From Anaerosoma sp034007245 (lineage in GTDB: Bacteria; Actinomycetota; Coriobacteriia; Anaerosomatales; Anaerosomataceae): 42,772 nt of DNA. A program made the translations under genes and the position numbers. Of the stretch, positions 34,967-42,772 are shown one piece after another. The notes below the pieces were generated by a model. The model did not search any database, was not told where the DNA came from, and saw nothing but the letters and a program-made list of their open reading frames with translations. Each line of letters starts with the position of its first letter. Position 1 is the stretch's first letter. The DNA lies in the NCBI GenBank assembly GCA_034007245.1, contig JAVERH010000001.1, positions 1 to 42,772 on the forward strand, read 5' to 3'.

Positions 34967-36124
34967 TTGAAGCGTCTGTTGGGAACGGTCGTCATCATCG
35001 TCGCCATCGTCACGCTCGTCGGTGTCGCCGCCTGGCGTGTCGCCACCGATCGCACCACCCCGGACACCGTCGAAGTCACCGGACGGGTCTACGTCAACGA
35101 GCAGGTCGTCACGGTGCCGCTGCTCCGCTCGGACACTCCTACGGGGACTGTGATCCCGGGCCAGCCGACGGTCGCCGGCCGTCTGGCTTCAGTGGGTGTG
35201 GACACCGGCGATCACGTCGCTGTGGGGGATATCATCGCCACGCTCGACTCTGCACCTATGGAGGCCGCCGTATCGCTCGCACGGGCATCGGCGGCAGAGG
35301 CATCCGCCACAGTGGCTTTCCTCGGCGAGAAGGCCGACGACGCTGTCGCCAATCGCGATGACGTCGATGCCAAGCGGGCCGAGGTCCGGACGACGCTCGC
35401 CGATGTCAGGGGACGTCGTGCCGAAGTGGTGGCCAATCTCGCTCAGGCACGTGAGATGGTCGCCGCACGGCAGTCGATGCCGAGCGTGCCAGCCACGATG
35501 CCGCCAGGTGCTGCCCCTACCGCGCCATCCGGCACCGCCCAGAAAGACCCCGCAGCGATCGTCGCGCAGCTCGAGCAGGCGCTGGCCAAGCTCGATGCCG
35601 GGATTGCAGAGGCCGAGTCTGGCCTGGCGAAGCTCGACGAGGCGCATGCCACGGTCACCGACGCGCTCGCGGTCCTCGCAGACGTGCGGACCGCTGCACA
35701 GTACGCCGCAACCGGCGCGGAGGCAGGGGTAGCGCTTGCCGAGGCGAGGCTCGATCTCGTCGTGGTGCGCTCGCCCGTCGACGGCATCATCGCCAAGGGG
35801 CCGGTGGCCGGCACGACCGTCTACGCCGGAGCGCCTCTCGTCACCATCTATCCGGATGCAGACACGTTCGTCGAGACCTATGCGTCTTGGTCGGATGCAG
35901 CGCTGCTCGCAGAAGGGACCCCGGTCCTCGTGGAGGCGGACTACCTGCAAGAGCCGCTCGAAGGAACGGTCGCGAAGGTCGGGACAGAGTATCTCTATCC
36001 GCCCACTACGCAGGCCACGCGAGAACTTCATATGGCCCGTGGCGTGCGTGTGCGTATACGCGTGGATGGCGACGGGCTCCCGCCCGGAGCGCCGGTAAGC
36101 ATCATCGTGAGTACTGGCCGCTAG
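34967..36124 (+). CDS. HlyD-family membrane fusion/adaptor protein 1
   Basis: This 385-residue protein has an N-terminal membrane anchor (residues about 4-24, LLGTVVIIVAIVTLVGVAAW) and an extracytoplasmic part. A lipoyl-type half (PTVAGRLASVGVDTGDHVAVGDIIATLD, about 67-94) leads into a long Ala-rich coiled coil (about 95-265) interrupted by a Pro-rich stretch, and the second lipoyl half follows (LDLVVVRSPVDGIIAKGPVAGTTV). The final beta domain is HlyD/EmrA-like. It starts at TTG with GGGAG five bases upstream. In a cell without outer membrane such proteins help pass substrates beyond the wall side of an ABC exporter. First gene of the ybhGFSR-like operon. Confidence 0.85.
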   Translation: MKRLLGTVVIIVAIVTLVGVAAWRVATDRTTPDTVEVTGRVYVNEQVVTVPLLRSDTPTGTVIPGQPTVAGRLASVGVDTGDHVAVGDIIATLDSAPMEAAVSLARASAAEASATVAFLGEKADDAVANRDDVDAKRAEVRTTLADVRGRRAEVVANLAQAREMVAARQSMPSVPATMPPGAAPTAPSGTAQKDPAAIVAQLEQALAKLDAGIAEAESGLAKLDEAHATVTDALAVLADVRTAAQYAATGAEAGVALAEARLDLVVVRSPVDGIIAKGPVAGTTVYAGAPLVTIYPDADTFVETYASWSDAALLAEGTPVLVEADYLQEPLEGTVAKVGTEYLYPPTTQATRELHMARGVRVRIRVDGDGLPPGAPVSIIVSTGR

Positions 36125-36149
36125 GCCGTCTGGAAACTAAGGAGCAAAG

Positions 36150-36923
36150 ATGAAGAAGCGCATCCCTGTCGTCATCGCGGTCATCGCGATAGCTGGAGCA
36201 GCCTGGTGGGGCTACTCCACATATATCACCAACGGAGACGACGACGTCGTGGCCCTGGGAGGCAGTGGCACGATCGAAGCCGACACGGTCTCGGTCTCGC
36301 CACTCCTGGCTGGACGCATCGCCACTGCCACAGTGACCGAGGGCACACCTACCGAAGCCGGCGAGGTACTGTTCATGTTGAGCAGCGACATCATCGACGC
36401 GCAGGTGGCACAGGCCGAGGCTGGCGTTCGCGCCGCAGAAGCTATGCTTGCCCAGGTGACCAACGACGACGGGACACAGGCGGAGATCGCACAGGCCGCC
36501 GCGCGCGTCGATCAGGCCAAGGCCGGTCTCACCATGGCTCAGGCACAGCAGTCCTACACCAGCATCGCCGCGCCCGTCAGCGGTACGATCACGAGCGTCG
36601 TGGGGTCCGTGGGCGAGAACGCTGCACCGGGCAAGACGCTCGCCACCATCGCCGACCTCGACGATCTCAAGGTCAGCGTCTACATCCCCGAGACCCGCAT
36701 CGGCGAGGTCCGTCTCGGCCAGAAGGCGCTGGTATACGTGGACTCCTCGGACACCGTGTTCGACGCCGAGGTCACGTTCATCTCGAGCAACGCCGAGTTC
36801 ACTCCCAGCAACGTGGAGACCAAGGAGCAGCGGGTGAAGCTCGTCTATGAGGTGCGCCTGCGTGTGATCAACTCCAGCGATGTGCTCAAGCCCGGCATGC
36901 CTGCAGACGTGGAACTCCAGTGA
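36150..36923 (+). CDS. HlyD-family membrane fusion/adaptor protein 2 (YbhG-like)
   Basis: The 257-residue protein has a signal anchor (about 5-25), a lipoyl half (SGTIEADTVSVSPLLAGRIA), a short coiled coil (about 85-130), the second half (YTSIAAPVSGTITSVVGSVGE) and a beta-barrel domain ending LKPGMPADVEL, the classic end of RND/HlyD adaptors. It is shorter than the first adaptor and resembles YbhG of E. coli. AAGGAG lies 6 bases before the ATG. The stop overlaps the ATPase gene (GTGA). Two unequal adaptors in one operon are unusual. Confidence 0.88.
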   Translation: MKKRIPVVIAVIAIAGAAWWGYSTYITNGDDDVVALGGSGTIEADTVSVSPLLAGRIATATVTEGTPTEAGEVLFMLSSDIIDAQVAQAEAGVRAAEAMLAQVTNDDGTQAEIAQAAARVDQAKAGLTMAQAQQSYTSIAAPVSGTITSVVGSVGENAAPGKTLATIADLDDLKVSVYIPETRIGEVRLGQKALVYVDSSDTVFDAEVTFISSNAEFTPSNVETKEQRVKLVYEVRLRVINSSDVLKPGMPADVELQ

Positions 36924-37738
36924 CCTCCGTACTCACACGGCAAGGACTCCGCAGCGAGTGCGTAGCAGGTGACGGGTCTCTCGCCATCGAGACACGCTCC
37001 CTGGTGCGCAGCTTCGGGGACCTGAACGCCGTGGACGGCGCGTCACTGTCCATCCCGCGCGGCTCACTCTTCGGGTTGCTCGGGCCGGACGGGGCCGGGA
37101 AGTCGACCTTCATCAGGATGCTTGCCACGGTGCTGGCGCCCAGTGAAGGGGACGCGTTTGTCTTTGGACACTCGATATCCCACGAGCAGAACGCTATCAA
37201 GCCACGCATCGGCTATATGTCGCAGGCGTTCAGTCTCTACCCGGACCTCACCGTACGGGAGAACCTGGACTTCTTCGCCGAGTTACGTGGTGTGCCGCGC
37301 AAGGAGATGGACTCGCGGGCGAAGCGTTTCCTGGAGTTCAGTGGTCTCACCGAGTTTGCCGGACGCCAGGCACAGCACCTCTCCGGTGGCATGAAGCAGA
37401 AGCTGGCGCTTGCCGTTACGCTCATGCACGACCCCGATCTACTGCTCCTAGACGAGCCCACCACAGGTGTGGATCCCGTGGCTCGCCGCGAGTTCTGGCG
37501 CATCATCGCCGGCCTTCACTGCGAAGGCATCACGGTGCTGGTAGCTACGCCGTATATGGACGAGGCCGAGCGGTGCACGGAAGTCGCCTTCATGGATAAC
37601 GGCAGGATCCTCCTGCACGAGACGCCGGGTGCGCTCAAGAAGCGCGTCTGCGCGCAGACCGGTGAAGAGCGCGTCTGCATGGAAGAGGCCTTCGCGCATG
37701 TCATAGCCGAGGCGCGGTCCGGGGAGGCGAACGCATGA
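36920..37738 (+). CDS. ABC transporter ATPase 1 (like the N-terminal half of YbhF)
   Basis: The 272-residue ATPase has Walker A GPDGAGKSTF (about 54-63), Q-loop GYMSQAFSLYPDLTV, a canonical signature LSGGMKQKLALA and Walker B LLLLDEPTTGVDP. Its H-loop reads ATPYMDEAERC: the switch His, normally in TTHYMDE, is Pro. GPDGAGKS and the altered H-loop both resemble the first ATPase half of the fused E. coli exporter subunit YbhF. It starts at GTG overlapping the adaptor stop and ends by ATGA overlap with the first permease. It probably pairs with the 40011 ATPase. Confidence 0.92.
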   Translation: MTSVLTRQGLRSECVAGDGSLAIETRSLVRSFGDLNAVDGASLSIPRGSLFGLLGPDGAGKSTFIRMLATVLAPSEGDAFVFGHSISHEQNAIKPRIGYMSQAFSLYPDLTVRENLDFFAELRGVPRKEMDSRAKRFLEFSGLTEFAGRQAQHLSGGMKQKLALAVTLMHDPDLLLLDEPTTGVDPVARREFWRIIAGLHCEGITVLVATPYMDEAERCTEVAFMDNGRILLHETPGALKKRVCAQTGEERVCMEEAFAHVIAEARSGEANA

Positions 37739-38874
37739 TGTCCCTGTTGCGCCGTATCGCCGCCGTGACGCGCAAGGAGTTCATCCACATCCGGCGCGAC
37801 CCCAGGATGCTCGCGAGCATCCTGGTGCTGCCCGTCATCCAGCTGCTGCTCTTCTCGTACGCGATCTCCTTCGACGTCACCGACGTCCCCACGGTGATCC
37901 TGGACCAGGACCGTTCGGCTGAGTCGCGCGATTACCTTGCGTCGTTCGAGCACTCGGAGTTCTTCCGCGTGGTCGATCATATCGAGAGCGATGTCGAGGC
38001 CGATCGCGCCTTCGACACAGGCAGTGCCAAAGTAGCTGTCATCATCCGCCCGGGGTTCGCCGATGCGATCGCTCGCGGTGACAAGGCCGACGTGGCGGTC
38101 CTGATCGACGGTAGCGAGCCCAACTCCGCACAGCTCGGGCGCGCTTACGCCTCTGCGCTCTCGTCCACCCAGGACAGGCAGATCCTGGTCGGGTGGGCCG
38201 AGTCTCGGGGCATGGATGTGACGTCGATGGGGAGTCTGTCACCACAGATCCGCACGTGGTACAACCCCGACCGGCGCTCGGCGGATTTCCTGATCCCCGG
38301 ACTCATGGTCGTCATTATCATGATCGTGACCATCCAGCAGACGGCTGTCTCGCTGGTCAAAGAGCGCGACCAGGGGACGTTCGAGCAACTCACCGTCTCG
38401 CCCATCCGGCGCGGGGAGCTCATGGTGGGTAAGGTGCTCCCATGGCTGATACTCGCATTCGTCGAGACCGCGGTCATCGTGGCGGTGGGAGTGCTCCTCT
38501 TCGGGGTCCCGCTCCGTGGTAGCGTACTCGCACTCGCGTTGGGAAGCGTGCTGTTCGTCTTCTCGTCACTCGCGATCGGGCTGCTCATCTCGGCACGCGC
38601 CTCTTCGGTAGAGTTCGCCAACATGGCGGGGCTGCTCGTGAGCTTCCTCCCTGGTTTCATGCTCTCCGGGTTTGCGTTCTCGCTTGAGAGCATCCCACCC
38701 GCCCTGCAGTTCATCTCGTACCTGTTCCCGGGTCGCTACATGGTGGTCATCGCACGCTCGGTCTTCCTCAAGGGAGCCGATGTGGCTACCGTGCTCCCAC
38801 AACTCGGCGCACTGCTGGTCTATGCGCTGGTCTCCCTGACCCTCGCATCCTTCGCATACTCAAGGAGGCTCTAA
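37735..38874 (+). CDS. ABC-2 type permease 1 (YbhS-like)
   Basis: This 379-residue protein has the ABC-2/YhgE-type layout: N-terminal RKEFIHIRRDPRMLASILVLP followed by the first membrane helix, a large extracytoplasmic domain (about 50-175), then five helices. The cytoplasmic coupling motif VKERDQGTFEQLTVSPIRRGELMVGK (about 205-230) and the final LFPGRYMVVIARSVFLKG are typical of YbhS/YbhR. It is coupled to ATPase 1 and precedes the second permease by one base. Both permeases likely form a heterodimer. Confidence 0.92.
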   Translation: MMSLLRRIAAVTRKEFIHIRRDPRMLASILVLPVIQLLLFSYAISFDVTDVPTVILDQDRSAESRDYLASFEHSEFFRVVDHIESDVEADRAFDTGSAKVAVIIRPGFADAIARGDKADVAVLIDGSEPNSAQLGRAYASALSSTQDRQILVGWAESRGMDVTSMGSLSPQIRTWYNPDRRSADFLIPGLMVVIIMIVTIQQTAVSLVKERDQGTFEQLTVSPIRRGELMVGKVLPWLILAFVETAVIVAVGVLLFGVPLRGSVLALALGSVLFVFSSLAIGLLISARASSVEFANMAGLLVSFLPGFMLSGFAFSLESIPPALQFISYLFPGRYMVVIARSVFLKGADVATVLPQLGALLVYALVSLTLASFAYSRRL

Positions 38875-38875
38875 C

Positions 38876-39997
38876 ATGAACCTCCGTCGTATCGGACTGC
38901 TCATGTGGAAAGAGGTCCTGCAACTGTCCCGTGACAAGATGATGCTTCCACTGATCTTCTTGATGCCGGTGATGCAGCTGATCATGTTCGGCTACGTGGT
39001 GGGTGCCGATGTCACCAACATCCGGACGGTGATCGTGGACCAGGACCATACGGTCATGTCGCGCGATATCACCGAGGCGTTCTCGGCTTCGGGCTACTTC
39101 AAGATAGTGGACAGACTGGACTCGGAAGATGATGTCCAGCCGGCCATCGACGAGGGCACAGCGATGGTGGCCGTGCTGCTGCCGCCGGGCATGGAGCGCG
39201 ATATCGCCTCTGGCGAGCAGGTTCCGCTGGAGGTGATCGTCGATGGGTCCGACAGCAAGACCGCGTCGGTGGCCAGCGGCTACGCCGCGCAGGTCGTGGC
39301 GTCCTACGAGCGTGAGCGGCTCACTGCGCTTGGCGCGGTGCCCGATGGTCCCGGTATCGACGCCCGGGTGCGGGTGCTGTTCAATCCGTCGCTCAGGAGC
39401 GTCAACGCCATGATTCCCGGCCTCGTCGCGATGATCCTCATGCTCTCCGTCTCGGCGATCATGAGCCAGGCGGTGGTGCGTGAGCGAGAACGCGGTACCC
39501 TCGAGCAGCTTTTCGTCACGCCGATCGGTCGCGCCGAGTACGTTATCGGTAAGGTGGTGCCGTACGTGGGTATCGCCATCATCCAGACCCTCTCGGTGAT
39601 GGTCGTAGGCGTGCTGTGGTTCCAGGTGCCGTTCTACGGGACCGCGTGGATCATGGCGCTCGGCCTGTTGCTGTTCCTGTTCACGGGGATCGGCCAGGGG
39701 CTTATCATCTCGATGATCTCCAATACGCGGCATCAGGCGCAGCAGACCACCATGTTCATCCTCATCCCCACCATGGTGCTCTCAGGCTTCATCTTCCCCA
39801 TCGAGTCGATGCCTGCAGCGATCCAGCCACTCACGTACTTCATCCCGATGCGCTACATACTCGTCATCGCGCGGAGCAACGCCATGAAGGGTGCCGGCAT
39901 GTCCGCACTCTGGCCGCAGTTCGTCGCCATGGCCGTCTTCGCTATCGTCGTCTTCGGCTTCGGGATATCACGATTCCGCAAGCAGCTTGCGGACTAG
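38876..39997 (+). CDS. ABC-2 type permease 2 (YbhR-like)
   Basis: The 373-residue protein has the same plan as the first permease: WKEVLQLSRDKMMLPLIFLMPVMQ at the start, an extracytoplasmic domain (about 45-175), five C-terminal helices, the coupling motif RERERGTLEQLFVTPIGRAEY and a final FIPMRYILVIARSNAMKG. The two permeases are similar in sequence and probably arose by duplication. AAGGAGG precedes the ATG by 7 bases. In E. coli YbhFSR exports cations/drugs such as cefoperazone and Na+/Li+; the substrate here is unknown. Confidence 0.92.
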   Translation: MNLRRIGLLMWKEVLQLSRDKMMLPLIFLMPVMQLIMFGYVVGADVTNIRTVIVDQDHTVMSRDITEAFSASGYFKIVDRLDSEDDVQPAIDEGTAMVAVLLPPGMERDIASGEQVPLEVIVDGSDSKTASVASGYAAQVVASYERERLTALGAVPDGPGIDARVRVLFNPSLRSVNAMIPGLVAMILMLSVSAIMSQAVVRERERGTLEQLFVTPIGRAEYVIGKVVPYVGIAIIQTLSVMVVGVLWFQVPFYGTAWIMALGLLLFLFTGIGQGLIISMISNTRHQAQQTTMFILIPTMVLSGFIFPIESMPAAIQPLTYFIPMRYILVIARSNAMKGAGMSALWPQFVAMAVFAIVVFGFGISRFRKQLAD

Positions 39998-40010
39998 AGA
40001 GGAACCACAG

Positions 40011-41006
40011 ATGTCGTTTTTCAAACGCAAGATCGAGCTTGAGCCACCTGCGCCGAGTGCGCCCGGTGTGGCTGTCTCGGTGCAGGGCCTCAGCAAGCGC
40101 TTCGGCGACTTCGTCGCAGTCGACGGCGTCTCCTTCGAGGTGGGGGCCGGCGAGATATTCGGTTTCCTCGGCCCCAACGGGAGTGGGAAGACCACGACCA
40201 TCCGCATGCTGTGTGGCACCATCGCACCCAGCGGCGGAGGTGCCCGTGTGCTCGGTCTCGACGTGGCGGGCGATGCCGAGGCGGTCCGTGCGCGCATCGG
40301 CTACATGTCGCAGAAGTTCTCGCTCTTCGAGGATCTGACGGTGGACGAGAACCTGCGCTTCTACGGCGGCGTCTACGGCCTCGATGGCGAGCGCTTCGCC
40401 GCCCGACGGGAGTACATCCTCAAGATGGCCGATCTGGTGGGGCGTGAAGGCGAGCTGGCGCGCAACCTCTCGGTTGGATGGAAGCAGCGTCTCGCGCTCG
40501 GCTGCGCGATCATCCACGAGCCCGAGCTGGTCTTTCTCGACGAGCCGACCTCTGGCGTGGACCCGCTGGCCCGCAAGGACTTCTGGGAGCTCCTCTACGA
40601 GCTGGCCGCCAGCGGGGTCACTCTGTTCGTCACCACACACTATATGGATGAGGCGGCCAACTGCTCGAGGCTTGCCTTCATCTACCGCGGCGACATCATC
40701 GCCATCGGCACACCCGAGGATATTCGCGTGCGTGAGATGCACGATGAGATATTCGAGGTGGAGTCCTCCGATGTCGATGCGATCCTTACCGCACTCGAAG
40801 CCGATGAGGATGTTCAGGAGGTGTATCTGAGCGGTGCCCTTCTCCACGTGAACATGGGCTCTGGGGGTAATGCCGCAGAGCGCCTCGATGCTGCTATCGT
40901 ACGAGCTGACCTACCCGGGACGTCCGCGACGTCCATCGAGCCGTCGATCGAAGATGTCTTCGTCCACCTCGTCACACGCGAGCGGAGCGAGAGGGGAGTG
41001 ATCTGA
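40011..41006 (+). CDS. ABC transporter ATPase 2 (like the C-terminal half of YbhF)
   Basis: The 331-residue ATPase has Walker A GPNGSGKTTT (about 52-61), Q-loop GYMSQKFSLFEDLTV, Walker B LVFLDEPTSGVDP and an intact H-loop TTHYMDEAANC. Its signature is LSVGWKQRLALG, where the normal LSGGQ is LSVGW, as in the second half of YbhF. About 90 residues follow the core, including EVYLSGALLHV and PSIEDVFVHLVTRE. The ATG at 40011 has AGAGGA 7 bases upstream. It complements the altered ATPase 1: together they give one complete ATP site. Confidence 0.92.
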   Translation: MSFFKRKIELEPPAPSAPGVAVSVQGLSKRFGDFVAVDGVSFEVGAGEIFGFLGPNGSGKTTTIRMLCGTIAPSGGGARVLGLDVAGDAEAVRARIGYMSQKFSLFEDLTVDENLRFYGGVYGLDGERFAARREYILKMADLVGREGELARNLSVGWKQRLALGCAIIHEPELVFLDEPTSGVDPLARKDFWELLYELAASGVTLFVTTHYMDEAANCSRLAFIYRGDIIAIGTPEDIRVREMHDEIFEVESSDVDAILTALEADEDVQEVYLSGALLHVNMGSGGNAAERLDAAIVRADLPGTSATSIEPSIEDVFVHLVTRERSERGVI

Positions 41007-41007
41007 A

Positions 41008-41622
41008 GTGGAGCGACTCGCTTCGGAACCCAGGTTCTTCAGAGACGCCACTGACGATCGCAAGAGCGAGATCCTAGACGCCGCCGTGGCGGTCTTCTCC
41101 GAGAAGGGCTACGACGCAGGTAGCATGCGTGAGATCGCCGAGATCGTCGGTGTGAGCGAGCCCGCGCTGTACCGGCACTTCTCGAGCAAAGAGGATATCT
41201 GCCTCGCTCTCATCACGGGCGTAAGTGCACGGATCAAGTCCGAGGTGGGTCCTTTGCTGGATGCAGCAGAGCCATCGCGTATCGCCGAGACGTTCGAGAC
41301 CATCTTCGTGAACCGTACCGAGGCCGTGGGCAGCTACTTGCCTGTGGTCCGGACCGTCATGATCGCGTCGATGCACAGCCCGGTGTTCCGCACGGCGTTC
41401 CGCGAGAGTGTGGCAGGTCCGATCCTTGTTCGCCTTGAGCGCCTGGTCCCCGTGGTGGACGCGTACTATGGGATCGAGGCAGACGCCGGAGATGTCTCCC
41501 TGCGCGTACGAACGCTGTTGAGCATGTTCGTCGGCCAGTTCATCACGGCGTTCGTCGTCGGTGATGAACTCACGTCGCCGACCGAGACGTTCATGCGGGT
41601 CATGGGCTGGACGATGAACTGA
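41008..41622 (+). CDS. TetR-family regulator (CecR-like)
   Basis: The 204-residue repressor has the TetR DNA-binding domain at residues about 17-65 (KSEILDAAVAVFSEKGYDAG, then MREIAEIVGVSEPALYRHFSSKED, with the recognition helix in SEPALYRHF). The rest is a helical ligand-binding domain. GTG is one base after the ATPase 2 stop. E. coli cecR likewise accompanies ybhGFSR. A palindrome at the operon's transcription start is a likely target. Confidence 0.93.
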   Translation: MERLASEPRFFRDATDDRKSEILDAAVAVFSEKGYDAGSMREIAEIVGVSEPALYRHFSSKEDICLALITGVSARIKSEVGPLLDAAEPSRIAETFETIFVNRTEAVGSYLPVVRTVMIASMHSPVFRTAFRESVAGPILVRLERLVPVVDAYYGIEADAGDVSLRVRTLLSMFVGQFITAFVVGDELTSPTETFMRVMGWTMN

Positions 41623-41636
41623 TCGGAGGGGTGGAG

Positions 41637-41855
41637 GTGGCCGACACTGGCGTGCTGGACGCTATGCCCTTTGCTGCATCGATCACGCTTTTTGTGTGCT
41701 TGATCGCTGTAGCTGCGCTTTGTGCTGCCGGCGCCATCGTTCTGCTGCGCGGCGGCCGCCGCGACGTTCGAGTCCAGGGCATCGTTCTCGGCATCGTCTC
41801 ACTCGGGCTGTTCGCATTCGGAGTCGTGGTCGGTGCAAGCCTCCTGGCGGCGTGA
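41637..41855 (+). CDS. Small two-span membrane protein
   Basis: The 72-residue protein has two hydrophobic segments (about 12-36 and 47-70) joined by a basic loop, LLRGGRRDVRVQG. I do not recognise a family. Two in-frame GTG codons are possible, 41631 and 41637; I choose 41637 because the GGAGG at 41625-41629 then lies 7 bases upstream rather than one. It is 14 bases after the TetR gene and may be the last gene of the efflux operon. Confidence 0.6.
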   Translation: MADTGVLDAMPFAASITLFVCLIAVAALCAAGAIVLLRGGRRDVRVQGIVLGIVSLGLFAFGVVVGASLLAA

Positions 41856-41914
41856 GAAGCTGGTGCTTTCGACCCGAGATGTGCTCGTGGGATGAGGAGT
41901 TCCGTGATGTGCCG

Positions 41915-41943
41915 TTGACGGTGCCGCATGATCTGTATACACT
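41915..41943 (+). promoter_or_regulatory. Promoter for the Yip1-domain gene
   Basis: TTGACG (41915-41920, 5/6 of the -35 consensus) and TACACT (41938-41943, 4/6 of the -10) are separated by 17 bases. The start would be near 41950, giving a leader of about 54 bases. Confidence 0.45.
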
Positions 41944-41984
41944 CCTCGCGGGGAGGGGATATATGGGACTCGTTCATGTATGTA

Positions 41985-41999
41985 TATGCATGTTGCATA
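41985..41999. promoter_or_regulatory. 15-base palindrome just before the Yip1-domain gene start
   Basis: TATGCA (41985-41990) and TGCATA (41994-41999) are perfect inverted copies with a 3-base centre, 4 bases before the ATG codon pair at 42004. The stretch is strongly AT-rich and no ribosome site separates it from the start. Confidence 0.4.
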
Positions 42000-42003
42000 G
42001 TAA

Positions 42004-42687
42004 ATGATGCAAACAAAAGACGATGACGCACCGCCGTTCCAGGAGGTGGCGTGTGGGCGTGAGCGCGTCATCAGTCGGTTCGTCGGGGTGCTCGTCAGCC
42101 CGGGCGCGACATTCATGCGTCTGGCGTCGGACTCCGACTGGCTGCGACCGCTGTCGTTCATGCTGGCGGTAGTAAGTGCCTATTCGTTCGCAGTGATCCT
42201 GAGAGTTCCCACTTCGGCAGCAGCAGAGCTGGTCGGTTTCAGTAGCACCACTGCTCTAGCGGGGCTGCGTGCGGCCGGCTTGCTTGTAGCTATCGTGATC
42301 ACGATGTTCGGATGGTTTGCATGGGTCACAGCCCTCTACGTGTCGTTCTGGGCTCTGGGTGCGCGGACCTCGATGCCGCAGGCACTGACCATCATCGGCT
42401 ATGCGGCTGCCCCCGGCATCATCAAGTCGGCGACTCTCACCGTTGTGGTCCTGGTCACGGGGCACATGCCGGTCGCTCCGACACTCGCTTCCATACTTCA
42501 CGCTCGGGGAGCGGTGGCGACTGTGTTGGGATCGGTCGAGCCATTCGCGATCTGGAACTTTGTACTTCTGGTCATTGCGGCGTCGTGCAGCTTTGGCTTC
42601 ACATGGCGGCGTTCAACTGCGGCTGTTCTTCTTCCGGTGACGCTCGGCTGGTTCCTACAACTGAGCCTTGGTTCCCTGATCGCATAG
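42004..42687 (+). CDS. Yip1-domain membrane protein
   Basis: The 227-residue protein has a soluble N-terminus of about 45 residues and five hydrophobic segments (about 48-66, 80-100, 108-125, 160-185, 195-225). The opening RVISRFVGVLVSPGATFMRLASDSDWLRPL is typical of bacterial Yip1-domain proteins (VLVxPxxTFxxLxxxPxxxxP), as is ALTIIGYAAAPGIIKS in the middle. Function in bacteria is not known. The start uses ATG 42004 or 42007; neither has a Shine-Dalgarno sequence, and the palindrome at 41985-41999 lies where one would be. It appears transcribed alone. Confidence 0.75.
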   Translation: MMQTKDDDAPPFQEVACGRERVISRFVGVLVSPGATFMRLASDSDWLRPLSFMLAVVSAYSFAVILRVPTSAAAELVGFSSTTALAGLRAAGLLVAIVITMFGWFAWVTALYVSFWALGARTSMPQALTIIGYAAAPGIIKSATLTVVVLVTGHMPVAPTLASILHARGAVATVLGSVEPFAIWNFVLLVIAASCSFGFTWRRSTAAVLLPVTLGWFLQLSLGSLIA

Positions 42688-42772
42688 GCGGAAGGTGCGG
42701 ATCCCCGCAGATTCGGTTCTGAGGATGATGCGTGTCAGCAAAAACCGGGGGGGGGTGTTTGTATGGAGATCT
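42688..42772 (+). other. Window end: possible start of another gene behind a G9 tract
   Basis: A short TGCGG/CCGCA hairpin (about 42696-42709) follows the Yip1 gene. Nine G bases lie at 42747-42755, and an ATG at 42763 has this G-run as a possible ribosome site. A frame from ATG 42725 also stays open to the window end. Too little is present to name a gene. Confidence 0.3.

Overview
The window looks like a chromosomal segment of a high-GC Gram-positive anaerobe. By eye it is about 60 % G+C, with many GTG and TTG starts, strong GGAGG-type ribosome binding sites and frequent 4-base ATGA/GTGA overlaps between genes. Protein content fits an actinobacterium, most likely of the Coriobacteriia type. 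That placement is inference; no rRNA, tRNA or other marker is present. I found no CRISPR array, insertion sequence, integrase or tRNA gene.

Region 1-9.2 kb is mostly metabolism. A minus-strand pair (arsS-like radical SAM enzyme and a TIGR04282-type glycosyltransferase cut by the window start) resembles arsenosugar biosynthesis. The ArsS reading frame almost certainly continues through an in-frame UGA read as selenocysteine: the UGA sits where the family has its last conserved Cys, a SECIS-like hairpin with a GGUC loop follows, and read-through ends in a GTGA overlap with the next gene. Then come a PhzF-fold protein, a papain-like hypothetical, a MATE exporter, hisF-carB and a GyrI-like protein.

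Region 9.2-19.4 kb holds a lipoprotein behind a striking 10-bp inverted repeat, a small secreted protein followed by a permease-ATPase-permease ABC cassette, a Ca-type P-type ATPase, panD, a previously untracked 52-residue membrane protein, purB and a D-2-hydroxyacid dehydrogenase.

Region 19.8-32.3 kb is a defence island, all on the plus strand: hsdM-hsdS-GIY-YIG, an AbiEi/AbiEii toxin-antitoxin pair, hsdR, then NurA nuclease, HerA helicase, a possible degenerate nuclease-fold protein and a winged-helix protein. hsdS carries two independent mutable sequences: a 12-bp tandem repeat in the spacer between its two recognition domains (as in EcoR124) and a G8 tract. RecQ with an extra N-terminal helical domain follows (32.5-34.6 kb).

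Region 34.6-42.7 kb contains an orphan ParS/MbcA-like protein, then a seven-gene efflux operon like E. coli ybhGFSR-cecR, but with the two ATPase halves of YbhF encoded as separate genes flanking the permeases. The two ATPases show complementary loss of key residues. A consensus promoter and a palindrome precede the operon, and its last gene is a TetR regulator that probably acts there. Two small membrane proteins close the window.
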